Assembly (NCBI GenBank): GCA_000226015.1
Contig: JH155605.1
Coordinates: forward strand, 89,442-125,709
Length of the DNA: 36,268 nt
Direction: 5' to 3'
Origin: Mnemiopsis leidyi
Lineage: Eukaryota; Ctenophora; Tentaculata; Lobata; Bolinopsidae
Notes under the pieces: model-generated
What the model was told of the DNA's origin: nothing
The model's input: only the letters and a program-made list of their open reading frames with translations
The model's database searches: none
Program-made: the position numbers and the translations under genes
In this document: positions 11,743 to 21,593 of the stretch, piece after piece
Position numbering within the stretch: the stretch's first letter is position 1
Layout: every line of letters starts with the position of its first letter

Positions 11743-14700
11743 GAAGACGGGGAGCAGCTGAGGATTACGTTTGAGGACTACAAGAAGATCAGTAACATGC
11801 TGATTTTTCACATGCGGGAGTTCGAGGAGAAGAACAAAGGTTTGGTTTTTGGGAGCTTTGTTCTGCAAGTTTTGTTCATCTATATTTTCTTTTGGCCTTA
11901 TTTTTGCAGACTAAGCTCTAAATTCCAAAATAGGAAATTGAAAATAGCATGACAAAATGTAGCTAGATTTAGTGAGCTGTAAATGCAATCTGGTGGTTTT
12001 TAAATAACCACCCAACTTTTGAGTACTGCGACCCCGAGGGGCATTAAAACTGACATTCATTTATCCATATTTGACCAGTGCAGTATATGAATGCGATATT
12101 AGATATAGCTACAGTTCGCACATAACCGCATGTATATTGTATAAGAAATGTCAGAAAAATTAACAGTTCACTGCTAAACGTTAACTGTTAACAGTTCACT
12201 TCTAAATGCTAACTGTTAACAGTTCACTGCTAAATGTTAACTGTTAACAGTTCACTGATAAATGTTAACTGTTAACTCCCTGTAGATAACGAGGAAGGAG
12301 CACTAAGGAAGAAGGAACTAGTCGACTGGTACATTACACAGATAGAGGAGGAGATAGAGGGAGAACAGGAAATGATCGCCAAGATGAACATCACAGAGAA
12401 AGTCATAGAGAGACTCGTCAAAGTGGTGAGTGTTTGTCTTTCTGGAGCTGCTCTTGAAATATTAGTTCGTAACGGGCAGGAGACGAGACAGCAAACTTAT
12501 TGGTTTTAGTTCATAGACTTAGAGAGACTCGTCAAAGTGGTGAGTGTTTGTCTTTCTGGAGCTGCTACTTGAAATATTAGTTCGTAACGGGCAGGAGACA
12601 GCAAACTTATTGGTTTTAGTTCATAGACTTAGAGAGACTCGTCAAAGTGGTGAGTGTTTGTCTTTCTGAAGTGTTTGGTAAAATAGTTCGGTACGGTTTG
12701 GAGAGAAGGCAAGAAGGTTTACTAGCTTAAATTGATAGTTCCTTTAGGGATACGGAGAAGATAGGCTAAAATTAGAACAATTTTCATCGCCCTGTGTCCC
12801 GTGGTCGGTATGACTTAACAACAATGACTACGCAATTTTCATAAAATACGATTCATTATGGAGTCCACTTGCACACTTTCTAATGTGTACCAATAGGTAA
12901 ACCCTGTCGCCTTAGAACTGTAATTGAACCGGGTGTTATGTTACTGAATCGGACGGGATACCTAACTAGCACAGTGCTCCCTACGAGGGGGAATCCGATA
13001 AAATGTACATTCATTATTCTAATAATGGGTGTTTCTGATTAATTATACAGGGTGGTTTTAAAAATTTGGGTGCATCAGAAATGTGCAGTGCAGAGGTGAC
13101 GACCTTTCAATAATTATCCTCGATGTTATCACAAAAACGGTCATAACTTCGGTTCTGATTATCATTTTTTTGATGAAATTTTCAGGACTTCTTGATGATG
13201 AATAAAAGATGACGCCTACAAAGTTTCAAGATGATACGAGCTATTTTGACGATTTTGTAATTTTTGCTATATTTTTGCATATCAAGCAAAAATGGNNNNN
13301 NNNNNNAATAAAATTGCCCTTAACTTCAGTTCTAGGTCAATATTTTTTCATGAAACTTTCTAGTATGTGTTCATGATGTCCAGCTGATGAGATCTATCGA
13401 GTTTCGGAAAGGTGAGAATGAGCCATCTTTGCTTGATATGCAAAAATATGCTAAAATTACAAAACCGTCAAAATAGCTCGTATCATCTTGAAACTGTGTA
13501 GGCGTCATCTTTTATTCATCATCAAGAAGTCCTGAAAATTTCATCAAAAAATGATAATCAGAACCGAAGTTATGACCGTTTTTGTGATGAAATCGAGGAT
13601 AATTATTGAAAGGTCGTCACCTCTGTTCTGCACATTTGCAATGCACCCAAATTTTAAAACCACCCTGTATAATGTTAGGACATAGTACTGCTCATTGGGT
13701 TGCTGTGGGTACACATATCTTCTTGAAAAAGTTTATTCATATCTAATTTCGAGTATCGACGATGATAATCAAGTTGGCGTCTGTTACGCAACTTTTTCCG
13801 CGACAGACTTGATACCCTTTGAAAAATAATTTCGTAACTCGCTGAATAATGCGAGCAATTTATATCATCCCGCGGGCAGCTGAAGGCATAATGAGAATAA
13901 TGCGACACTTCAAGTGAGAAATATGTAATTTTGTATGCGGCATTTGTAAACTTACGCTGGGAATTTTGTTGTTAGGTCATAAGTGAAGTAATTTATTTCT
14001 AATGTTTCAAGTAACACCTTTCATCAAAAATCAAGTTCCTAAAAGAAAAACGACAAATATTAGTAATCCTTGCAAGAATTAAATCCCGGTCATGATTATT
14101 CAGTAACCGTATTAACGAAACTGCGTTCGTCCGTTAGACCGAGCTGAAGCTCTGTATACATAATCTGCGGCCCTGTAAAGTCCTTTAGAAATATACAAAA
14201 TGTCAAAATAGGCCTGCTTCTTTTCTCGCTCTCAGAATTTGTCCTCGAAAAAGAGAAAAAGTCGTAGGACTTGTAGAATGTAGACGTTTGAAGTGCACGT
14301 TGAACATCTAGCTCAGGATCGTATGTGAAGCCAGTCTTTGTCTCTTGCCGACCATCCTAAATACAATCTGTACCCTGCGGGGTGATGGGTTAAATGAAAT
14401 TTTCTGTCACTTGTAAGTATGTACCTACTAGGTATACCTATAAATATAACTTTACCCAGTATAGATTTTAAAGTAGAAGTACTCTTTAAAGGATTACGAC
14501 CGTTCTAAGAGCAATATAAATTTTTTATCTCAGAAATATTATTTTTGGCTTTATTTCTAAAGAGATCATGCCTTGTGTATTGCTTACCTACGAAAGAGGA
14601 TCCTATGTAGACAAATATCAGGGTCATCTGAAGTAGAATCATTTTCCAGCAGAACTTGAGTTGCTTGTCAGCCGACTTGTTCGTAGATCGAGCTGGGGTG

Positions 14701-17700
14701 GAGGAACTAGTAACTGTATCTACGTCTAGAAACTTAGAGAAGTTTTGAAAAAAGAAATTTGTTTGAAAACCATTTTGTTGCCGGGAGGCTTTGAAAATTT
14801 TGCAGGTTTATAAAGGAAATCTCGTTAAATCGTAAAATTACACAAAAAATCTCTTCAAACCTTTTTTATTTGCCTTGAACATGACTGAGAACAACAACGC
14901 ACATAAACGAAACAGAACCACTGATAGCTGTACACTGAACAAAGAAAGTTTAACCCCCCAGAGCCCTCAACATACACGCGGACCAGTAAGTTGAGCCTAT
15001 AATATCAAGGAGAAGGTACCTTGCTTGGCTCGATCTACTTTGTGAGAGGGTCCGCTCCAAATTATAGACAAAGAGCGACCACCGGGCCCGCCGGTATTGG
15101 CCGTGCAGGAATTACCAGGGTTAATCACTTCCTGGGACGGGGATACAAATTGTACTCCTCGCTCTTTAGAGTGTGTGCAGGTCTAACCGCACAGGTGCAG
15201 TGCAGTACTCGCCCCAGGGGTTATTTCAGCGATATGACCTGTGTAACTACTGGCTGATTTGGTAAATTAGTCAAACGTTGAACGTTCACTATCTGATTTT
15301 GCACCAATATAGTGTACCAATATTTCTACCTTAACCAGTATATATCGCAATTTAGAGAAATTTGAGCTAATTGCGCCACAATCACTGTTCGTAAGACGTT
15401 ATCATATTATGTACAACAAATTAAAAATGCCAAGTATGCAACAATCGTGAACACACGGAACTTACCTTTAATTTTAGTGGAAGGTTCCACTTCAATACTT
15501 TCTTAACCCAACAAGAAACTTGTGACAGTGACTTAACCAGCTGCTTAATTAAGCGGCACCCAGCACTCACGCTCTACTCTAGACCTGGACAAAGTTGAAT
15601 TTTTAAGGCATATGCAAGATATAAATATATGGAGGATTTTGCAACTGATTTTTACACAAATCGTTTCAAAATTTGGCAAAACCCCAAGTTAGATCGCGCA
15701 TAAATGTTAGTGCTTTGTGTGCGCGTGGTGTGTGTCCTTTCCTAGCTACCATCCCTGACGGCCTGACTGCTGTGCTTAGTCAGATTTATTTTAATTCTAA
15801 CAACGCGTAATAACTACTCGGTGATTTTCAGAAATATATAAGATCAGGAACAGTATAGTATGAAGACAGTTAGATATACAATAAAGATAAAGAATAGAAC
15901 AAACAAGATAGAATCACGACAGTTAGACATACAATTACAGTAAAGATAAAGAATACAACAAACACGTTAGAAGCTGCTTATGAGAGCTCTTATGAAGAAA
16001 CAAGACACATAAAATCTATTAGCCGGATTGCTAAATTCGATCCAACAAACCATAGGAATTTTACACGAGCCTTCATTCAGCGCAATTTTATAGACACTTT
16101 TTGGTAAATTTTATGGTAAATTGTTGAACAAAAAGAATGTTTTTTTTCGCTCACAGCATATTATGTCCATTATATCAGTTCAGTTTCATCTATACTCTAC
16201 AAGAAGAACAATCAACAACGACTACACCATTGTGACAATCAAGTCTTATTAAAAGTCGTGGATGTTAAATTTTTGTGCATCAAGGTGTGCAATAGGCGTG
16301 CATTAAAATTAGTGTGCACCAAGCGTGCCTCAGCCGGGTGTGCAGTATGTCACCACTGTTCACTACGTGTGCATCAGGCGTGCATATGGGTGTGTATCAA
16401 GTGTCCATCGGTATTTTACCAACTTGCCATAATGTCCAATCTTTTGGAGCGATGATAGATAGAGAAATGTAGGTCATCAACAATTTGTTTGGTTGCTGTT
16501 GACCTCTTCAGGAGCACTATGAGTCCGACTCGACATTCTCCGTAGGGTGACGATGAAACTCCCTCTCAACTGTTTGCTCCTAGAAATGATGATAACCGGG
16601 TTTAATGCTGCGTTGAGAACAGGCAACACAGCACCTAGAATTGCCGTTATTATGGAAAAATGTTGGCTCAACTCTGTCAGCCGTTCGTTCTGGTGTGACC
16701 AGTAGACGTAGCTCAGGTAGAGGATGTAGATGGAGAAGGCGGAGTTGCAGACAACAAACAGACATGACATGAGGATGACAGTAATAGTCACGTGACGTTG
16801 ATTTGAGCTGGTCGGGAACTGACTAGACCGGTTTATTGAGATAACTTGGACGGTACAGCTGACCGCCACGACAAGGACCGGGACAACAAACGATATCAAA
16901 TCTGGTGTGATGGCAACGGCAAACCAGATGTCTAGATTTGTGTCTAAAGAATACCCCTCAATCATGTAAGCTAGTCCTGAAGCGAGATAACAGTCGAATA
17001 TGTATTGATTTTCAACAAGGGGGCGAGGAATCTTAAGAACATGAAACTGATTGATAGCAATTCCCAAGAGAACTATCCAGGGAACTAGGTACAAAAGACA
17101 CGCCACCTTCGCCGTCGTTGTGTTCATCTGATGAAATGGCCGAAGAATCATGACGGTCCGGTACACAGCTAGCAGTAAGTTACAGAAGATAGACATTCTG
17201 TTGCTTATTTGGATTATAGGGTAAAACAGAAGGGCGTTGCGATCAAGAGTGTTCAAAGTAATCTCTCCCTCGGTAAACAGACCCATGGCGATGGACTGGT
17301 AGGTTATTCCCACAGACAGCAGGATATCGAGGGACGCTATTAGGGTGTAGAGAAGAGGGACCAGGGTTAACTTTCCTTGACGCCAGTAGTATTTGATAAC
17401 GAAAATATTGAGAATGATGGCAGTTACGCCAATAAGGATGTTGGGAAGGCCGGTGAGGTAGTAAGGGGATAATATCTCTTGAATTTCAGTTTCAGAAAAA
17501 CTCTGGTAATTTTCAGGAGTGGGGTTGGTCCGAAAGAATTGGTCAGTCATTCTCTGTTCTTTGCCTGCAATCAAACAGATAGTTTTAAATGATTAAGCCA
17601 AAACATAAACGAGTCAAGGCGAGGGAATGTATAAGTGTAAGCTGGGCGTACATTTTTCTGCTGCCGCGGAATTTATGTACAAACATACTGTCAGGAATTG

Positions 17701-20700
17701 CCGCAAACTATATTATATATGGTTTAGCTTGCTACTGCTGCCAATGAAACACAAAGTTTTATCTCAAATGTCGGTTATAACCTTTACAATCATGATAACC
17801 TCAAATTATTTTTATAATAGTTGTGTTGAAAGATAAACATAGTTTGTGGCAATTCCTGCCAGGCGAGTTTAACCGAGTTTAACCAAGTTTAACCCATTAA
17901 GGACCACGCAAAGAAGGAATTGAGCAAGAACAAAAAACGTGGACAACAAGTTCAGTAAGCTTTGTATAAAATATTCACGAAAGTTCTAGATAACTGTTCT
18001 TGAGTACATGTAAAGATGGTAATACTGTCTACTTCAAGGAAAATGAAAAATATTCGCTGATAATCTTACTCTTAGTCGAACTGGCCAGGCATTCTCATTT
18101 TATTTGTCTGCAATCAAATAGATAGTTTAGAATTTTACCATAACATACACAAGTCAAGACAAGGACATGTGGTGATTTCTCATAGTCGAGTTTTTCGCAA
18201 TTAATTGTATATTTATTATTATGAGTTAAAGCACGTTTAATGAAGGTTAAACGTCAACTTTAAGCCGTAAATTAAAGACTATTGAAAATGGATAATGATA
18301 TTTCCCTCTTAAACATGTACTATTGTCTTCTAGAACAAAGCATTTAATATAAAGGATACCAGCCTAAATTGTGAAGGACCAGCTTATTAGACTCCACAAA
18401 AGACATGTGGTCATACGGTGCATTTTGCTCAATGTTCGTCGTGGGATTAAAAAAGGACCTTAATTTAAGCTATAGTAGCAGAAATTTTTGTTGACCTTTG
18501 ACAGAAGGGCAAAACAACTCTAGTTGTTACCCTTTGTGGATTCTCTGTCGCGACCTAATCTCTCTTTTAAAGATGTATCCGGCTAGTCAGTGTATTGGTA
18601 GGTTCATAGATAGGGGGCCAACTCAAAAAATCTCATAGGGACCCTGAAATTCCCAATAAAATATAGCGTTTTTTTAGAGTTTTTGGATTTTTGATTAAAT
18701 TTTCCCAAATTGATCATAAAACCATATGAAAATCATTCTAAGAAGCATTTTGTGGTGAACATAGTACCGTGCGATAAATTTTGAAATATTTCAGTGTAAT
18801 GCAACTGAAAAAGTGTAAAATAAGTCAAAGTTCTACATCTAAAAAAATTCAATAGGGACACTAAAATTCCCAAAAAAGATAGAGTTTTTTAGTTACCCCC
18901 CTCCTCCCCATAGATGATAGGAAACCTAATACCAAGTGCAGGCAAAGATCGTTAGTGGCTCGTGAAACAATGGCTGATAACTGGGAACCTATCAAGTTTG
19001 GCTTGTGAAACTAGTTAACATGTAGGCGTGAGAATTTTCTAATTATGACGTTTCAACGACAACTGTGAACCTTCAGAAGATCAAGTGACGCTGAAGTTTT
19101 CTGAAGTTGACTAAACTATCCAAGTGTTAAGATTTAGAGAGATGTTGATTCAATTGAGTCCTAAAGCCACAATGGAAACCTTCTACCAGGTTGGAGGTTC
19201 GAGTAAACTCCGGATCATTAAGAATCCTGGAATAGTGATTACAGAACCTTAAAGGATCCTTGCTAATCAGAGTTACTGAGCCAAAATAGGTCTATCGAAG
19301 TAATTCACTACATTCAACGTAGGAAGGGTATGATTCACCCCGGGGGAGGCATCACCAAGGGCTTCTGAGATGAGGTTCTGGTTTATGAACATGGTCTGGG
19401 CGTCTCCAAGCTGTGTGGTGGGACTTATTGGAGACGGCCGTATATTTAACTTGGGAGAAAAAAAAACCTGAGACGAAAGTTCACCCATTGCATGAAGATG
19501 ATTAATGCATGTTTATTGAAAGCTTTCAGTCATAAAATTTCAAGGTCTTGTTGGCTCGCTAATCGAATGTGGACTAAAGCAATGAACGTAAGCTCTATTT
19601 TGTGTGCATAATCGATGTCCGCTGAGGATCAACTTCACAAAATTCGGGCGTAAGCCGTAAGGATCATGAATCTCATGATCATGGATTCTGTAATAGACAA
19701 TTGTGTGCTTAACCGGAGGCAGACAATAAGAAACCCTACTCACCTATGGTATAAACTTCTTGACTAAGGAGCATGAACATTGCACGTGGGGCAAATTATC
19801 TAGGTAAGCGGATTAGAAATAAACTTGATCATGCCCTAGCCATAGAGAATTTATGATATAATAATTATATTTCGACTGTGGAAAACTAGCTGCTGCTAAC
19901 AGGCAATTAAACATGTTCTGCAGATTAACTGTCACAAGTGAACAGTGTGGTTTTCTCTGAAGATATTACTGTCACAGTGGACCGCTGCGTAGTTTGCTCT
20001 GAGCGCTGATTCAGGAAGTCTAGGGGTCGAAAAGAGTACCCTAATTTTCTAGAAATGCGATTTCCTTGCAGCTTGTCAGCGCCTAGGCCTAAAGTAAAAG
20101 ACGACCAAGTTAATTGTTTTCAATGTTCAACACTTATAACGTAGTAATTATCCTTGACTGAAACGCTAGCTATTATGGATTTATATAATGACTTATTATT
20201 TTAAGGGCAGCTTAGTGGTTATAGCATCAGTCTGGATTACTGGAGGTCGTGGGTTCAATTCCCGCTCTTATATCACTCCTAAATTTTACCAGGAAGATAA
20301 TTGCAATTTTCGTGCACATTTTATACAATCAGACAGACACGCAAACAGACAAACACCACTGACCACACAGAAACAGACACACGCTCAGAGTCATAATTAT
20401 AGAATATAGATTCGACATTGTCACCATTGCCGAACCGCAATCGGAGATTTTCAATGGGGATTTGGGTGTAAGCCTTGATCTTATTCGGTTGCAGTTTGCA
20501 CTGGATAAAATATAACGGAATGTTGATCATCTTTGCAAAACAAAGATTCAGAATAATTATAATAATGGGGTGGCATGTCGACACAAGTTGCATTTCTCAC
20601 TCAATAGAAAACGGCTAGCTCGACGTTCAATATCTATGTCGCTATTCTTGCTATATCGTCAAACAATACTATTGTGGTATTGAGCCCGACAATGGAATAC

Positions 20701-21051
20701 AATGCTTCCACACCTTCACCCCACACGAACACCCCCTTAGAGGGGTGTACGTGTGGAAACATTGACCAATAACTTAGGTCATTTGTCAATGGCCAATGGC
20801 CATTGATATTCCCAAGGATCCCTCCAAGCTCATGGAAAAAAAACATTATTTCCTGTTACAATTTTGAACATGGAAACTTCAAGATTTTGACGATGCTCAT
20901 GATCACTGGATGGATCAGGTGCCATCCAGAGGATGAACCAGGCCAAAATAACACTCCTCGATTTCAGGACAACGTTTTACTGGAGATAGGAGGTGGAGAG
21001 GAGGGAGACAGCCCCTACCTGGTTGTGCATCCCAACTACATTGTCGAGTAG
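11726..21051 (+). CDS. MCM6: MCM6 replicative helicase subunit, C-terminal winged-helix region (last three exons only)
   Basis: MCM6 is a subunit of the MCM2-7 hexameric DNA helicase in the nucleus. Only the C-terminal winged-helix domain, which in other animals contacts the licensing factor Cdt1, is encoded here. Exons: 11726-11839 (phase 1 in; LRITFEDYKKISNMLIFHMR), 12286-12425 (LRKKELVDWYITQIEEEIEG and ITEKVIERLVKV) and 20968-21051 (DNVLLEI, then DSPYLVVHPNYIVE and TAG). The order and wording match the human C-terminal tail, ending in the conserved PYLVV-PNY. Phases 1, 1, 0, 0 are consistent. The last intron is 8.5 kb and hosts a GPCR gene on the other strand. None of the upstream AAA+ ATPase or N-terminal exons is recognisable between 1 and 11726. 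So either a very long intron spans the BCCT gene, or this is a partial copy. Confidence 0.88.
12163..12276. repeat. 28-bp tandem repeat (x4) abutting an MCM6 exon
   Basis: Four 28-base units start at 12163, 12191, 12219 and 12247. Each reads ACAGTTCACTGCTAAATGTT followed by AACTGTTA. Each unit contains the palindrome GTTAACTGTTAAC at its junction. The array ends ten bases before the second MCM6 exon, so it supplies part of that acceptor's upstream region. Confidence 0.9.
12407..12675 (+). repeat. MCM6: Tandem triplication of an MCM6 exon end and its splice donor
   Basis: A unit of about 112 bases starts at 12407, again at 12521 and, truncated, at 12631. Each copy begins AGAGAGACTCGTCAAAGTG|GTGAGTG, which is the last 19 coding bases of the exon plus its 5' splice site. 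The rest of the unit is intronic. Copies 1 and 2 differ only by small indels, so the duplication is fairly recent. Use of the second or third donor would run the reading frame into a TAG within the first repeat. Confidence 0.92.
12676..13040. other. MCM6 intron sequence without features
   Basis: This is unremarkable AT-rich intronic DNA between the donor triplication and the palindromic element. No exon or repeat is seen. Confidence 0.5.
13048..13667. mobile_element. Palindromic (fold-back) MITE with CAGGGTGG termini and TA target site
   Basis: The left end CAGGGTGGTTTTA and the right end TTTAAAACCACCCTG are inverted, each flanked by TA, as in Tc1/mariner-type non-autonomous elements. The arms stay complementary for about 250 bases: ACCTTTCAATAATTATCCTC on the left is matched inverted on the right near 13600. 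A third, diverged copy of the arm motif (AACTTCAGTTCT...ATGAAACTTTCTAG) sits in direct orientation near the middle. There is no transposase frame. Eleven Ns fall at its centre. Confidence 0.88.
13296..13306. other. Assembly gap (11 N)
   Basis: Eleven unknown bases lie in the interior of the palindromic element. The true gap length is unknown, so the size of the element is a minimum estimate. Confidence 0.99.
14313..14719 (-). CDS. Candidate exons of a small single-pass membrane protein, unrecognised
   Basis: Exon 14719-14588 lies between a TAG acceptor and an ideal GTAG|GTAAGC donor. It is open only in one frame: a Ser/Thr-rich stretch (TVTSSSTPARSTNKSADK), then a hydrophobic segment (MILLQMTLIFVYIGSSFV). 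An in-phase acceptor CCCCGCAG leads to exon 14374-14313, reading YRLYLGWSARDKDWLHIRS and a stop. Together they look like the C-terminal half of a protein with one membrane span and a short basic tail. The piece starts in phase 1, so an upstream exon is expected. A GC-rich open stretch at about 15190-15015 ends at a possible donor but in the wrong phase. The host is the MCM6 intron. I do not recognise the family. Confidence 0.4.
14720..16470. other. MCM6 intron stretch; GC-rich patch and small duplications only
   Basis: A GC-rich patch at 15040-15240 is open for about 50-80 codons on both strands but has no convincing splice context. A duplicated block of about 45 bases lies at 15866-15966, and degenerate GTGTGCATCAGGCGTGC-like motifs lie at 16265-16405. 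No gene can be supported. Confidence 0.45.
15866..15966. repeat. Two-copy tandem duplication (GACAGTTAGAYATACAAT...)
   Basis: The block GACAGTTAGATATACAAT, continuing with AAAGATAAAGAATAGAACAA at 15866-15908, recurs with small insertions at 15918-15966. Confidence 0.8.
16477..17550 (-). CDS. Intronless rhodopsin-like 7-transmembrane receptor, nested antisense in the MCM6 intron
   Basis: A predicted 357-residue G-protein-coupled receptor. An N-terminal tail of about 30 residues is followed by seven hydrophobic spans and a short Ser/Arg-rich C-tail. Visible landmarks: TM2 ASLDILLSVG with the conserved Asp75, TM3 end LLLAVYRTVMI at about 125-135, where VYR stands in place of the usual DRY, and TM7 LNAALNPVIII (Asn317-Pro318) followed by a helix-8-like RSKQLRGSF. 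The usual TM1 Gly-Asn pair is LN here. The ligand cannot be told. The open frame extends eight codons upstream of the first ATG (17550), but a TTGATTGCAG acceptor ending at 17565 suggests that the 5'UTR is spliced just before the start. The stop is TGA 16479-16477. The coding part has no introns. Confidence 0.88.
   Translation of the reverse strand: MTDQFFRTNPTPENYQSFSETEIQEILSPYYLTGLPNILIGVTAIILNIFVIKYYWRQGKLTLVPLLYTLIASLDILLSVGITYQSIAMGLFTEGEITLNTLDRNALLFYPIIQISNRMSIFCNLLLAVYRTVMILRPFHQMNTTTAKVACLLYLVPWIVLLGIAINQFHVLKIPRPLVENQYIFDCYLASGLAYMIEGYSLDTNLDIWFAVAITPDLISFVVPVLVVAVSCTVQVISINRSSQFPTSSNQRHVTITVILMSCLFVVCNSAFSIYILYLSYVYWSHQNERLTELSQHFSIITAILGAVLPVLNAALNPVIIISRSKQLRGSFIVTLRRMSSRTHSAPEEVNSNQTNC
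17689..17861. repeat. Inverted repeat pair upstream of the GPCR
   Basis: TGTCAGGAATTGCCGCAAAC at 17689 is matched in reverse complement by GTTTGTGGCAATTCCTGCCA ending at 17861, with one to three mismatches over 23 bases and about 125 bases between. It may be a small fold-back element. Confidence 0.6.
18081..18175 (-). pseudogene. Relic of a duplicated GPCR 5' end
   Basis: About 90 bases resemble the GPCR start region and its upstream flank (17541-17635): GGCCAGGCATTCTC against GGTCAGTCATTCTC, then TCTGCAATCAAATAGATAGTTT against CCTGCAATCAAACAGATAGTTT, then a shared ACACAAGTCAAG-like block. The start codon (CAT on the plus strand at 18090-18092) and the splice-acceptor-like TTGATTGCAG are kept. 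The frame reads MPGQFD and then stops, and nothing of the receptor follows. This is a truncated local duplicate. Confidence 0.7.
18180..19270. other. MCM6 intron stretch with one diverged direct repeat
   Basis: About 55 bases at 18621-18680 (TCATAGGGACCCTGAAATTC and a T-rich tail) recur in diverged form at 18839-18890 (CAATAGGGACACTAAAATTC). No gene is seen. Confidence 0.5.
19273..19488 (-). CDS. Candidate small ORF or terminal exon, unrecognised
   Basis: A 71-codon frame starting at ATG 19488-19486 and ending in TAA. It is richer in GC-ending codons than its surroundings from residue 15 on (RPSPISPTTQLGDAQTMF ... ALGDASPGVNHTLPTLNV). A T-rich tract followed by CCCAAG near its start could be an acceptor, making it a last exon. 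There is no recognisable domain; the composition is Pro/Ser/Thr/Asn-rich, like a disordered tail. It lies inside the long MCM6 intron on the opposite strand. Confidence 0.3.
   Translation of the reverse strand: MGELSSQVFFSPKLNIRPSPISPTTQLGDAQTMFINQNLISEALGDASPGVNHTLPTLNVVNYFDRPILAQ
19500..20200. other. MCM6 intron stretch without supported features
   Basis: Only a short minus-strand open frame (about 19540-19743) lacking splice context is present. Nothing is recognised. Confidence 0.45.
20205..20276 (+). other. tRNA-like sequence (tRNA pseudogene or SINE head)
   Basis: An A-box-like GCTTAGTGGTTATAGCA and a perfect B-box GGTTCAATTCC are correctly spaced. A 5-bp T-stem (GTGGG/CCCGC) encloses a 7-base loop, and CAGT/ACTG can form an anticodon stem around CTGGATT. 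The acceptor stem fails: 5' GGGCAGC has no complement after the T-arm. The sequence downstream continues unstructured, so a degenerate tRNA or a tRNA-derived SINE head is more likely than a working tRNA. Confidence 0.65.
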
Positions 21052-21593
21052 GCGCCAACTCTGTCAGACTAACATTTTTGCTCACCTGAATATTTCATGA
21101 CCAAGTCATGGCTTTTTATCATTTTTAGCTTTTTAACTAATATTTATTTGATAGCTTTGAATGACGAATTTTCATAGATATTTTATGAATTTTGATTAGG
21201 TTGTGATCGAGAAACACTCAGCAGGCGACACCGAACGCAATGCAGTTGAAATTTATTTATGACTGAGTTCAAAATTCAAATCTCAAAAAGTCCCTAATCC
21301 TCCTAGGTGACCATAAAATTGTTTCTTTCTCATTTCTGTTCAATTCCGTATTCAACAAGATTGTCATTTATCTCTTTATTTGTTATGTTATTGTTACCCA
21401 CCGCCCAACTGTTTCATTCCCAGTACATATAATTAAGACTCTACAAGACTTTATTTGGATCAAATTCAAAAATAAAAATGTCAACTTCTTTAAATGAAGT
21501 TTTAGTCTTATTTTTATTTCAAACACATCTAAGAAGACTGAAGCGTTCCTCCACGACATAACATCTAAACGTAACTGAATTAACCGTGTAGCG
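21052..21593. other. MCM6-INTS13 intergenic spacer
   Basis: A 542-base AT-rich spacer between the MCM6 stop and the INTS13 start. An AATAAA at 21471-21476 could polyadenylate MCM6 transcripts. No exon is seen. Confidence 0.6.
21471..21476 (+). terminator. Possible polyadenylation signal AATAAA for MCM6
   Basis: This canonical hexamer lies 420 bases after the MCM6 stop codon and 118 bases before the INTS13 start. AT-rich DNA produces the hexamer by chance, so support is positional only. Confidence 0.4.

Noticed and set aside
15021-15257. GC-rich 78-codon plus-strand frame; the minus strand is also open
   Set aside because: Both strands are open because of GC-rich composition. The possible minus-strand donor is out of phase with the neighbouring candidate exon, and there is no family match.
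17551-17574. Longer GPCR N-terminus starting eight codons upstream
   Set aside because: The upstream codon is TTG, and a TTGATTGCAG splice acceptor falls in this stretch. The first ATG is 17550.
20634-20846. 70-codon minus-strand frame (GNINGHWPLTNDLSYW...)
   Set aside because: No start in good context, no splice sites that join it to another exon, and it lies next to the MCM6 terminal exon on the other strand.
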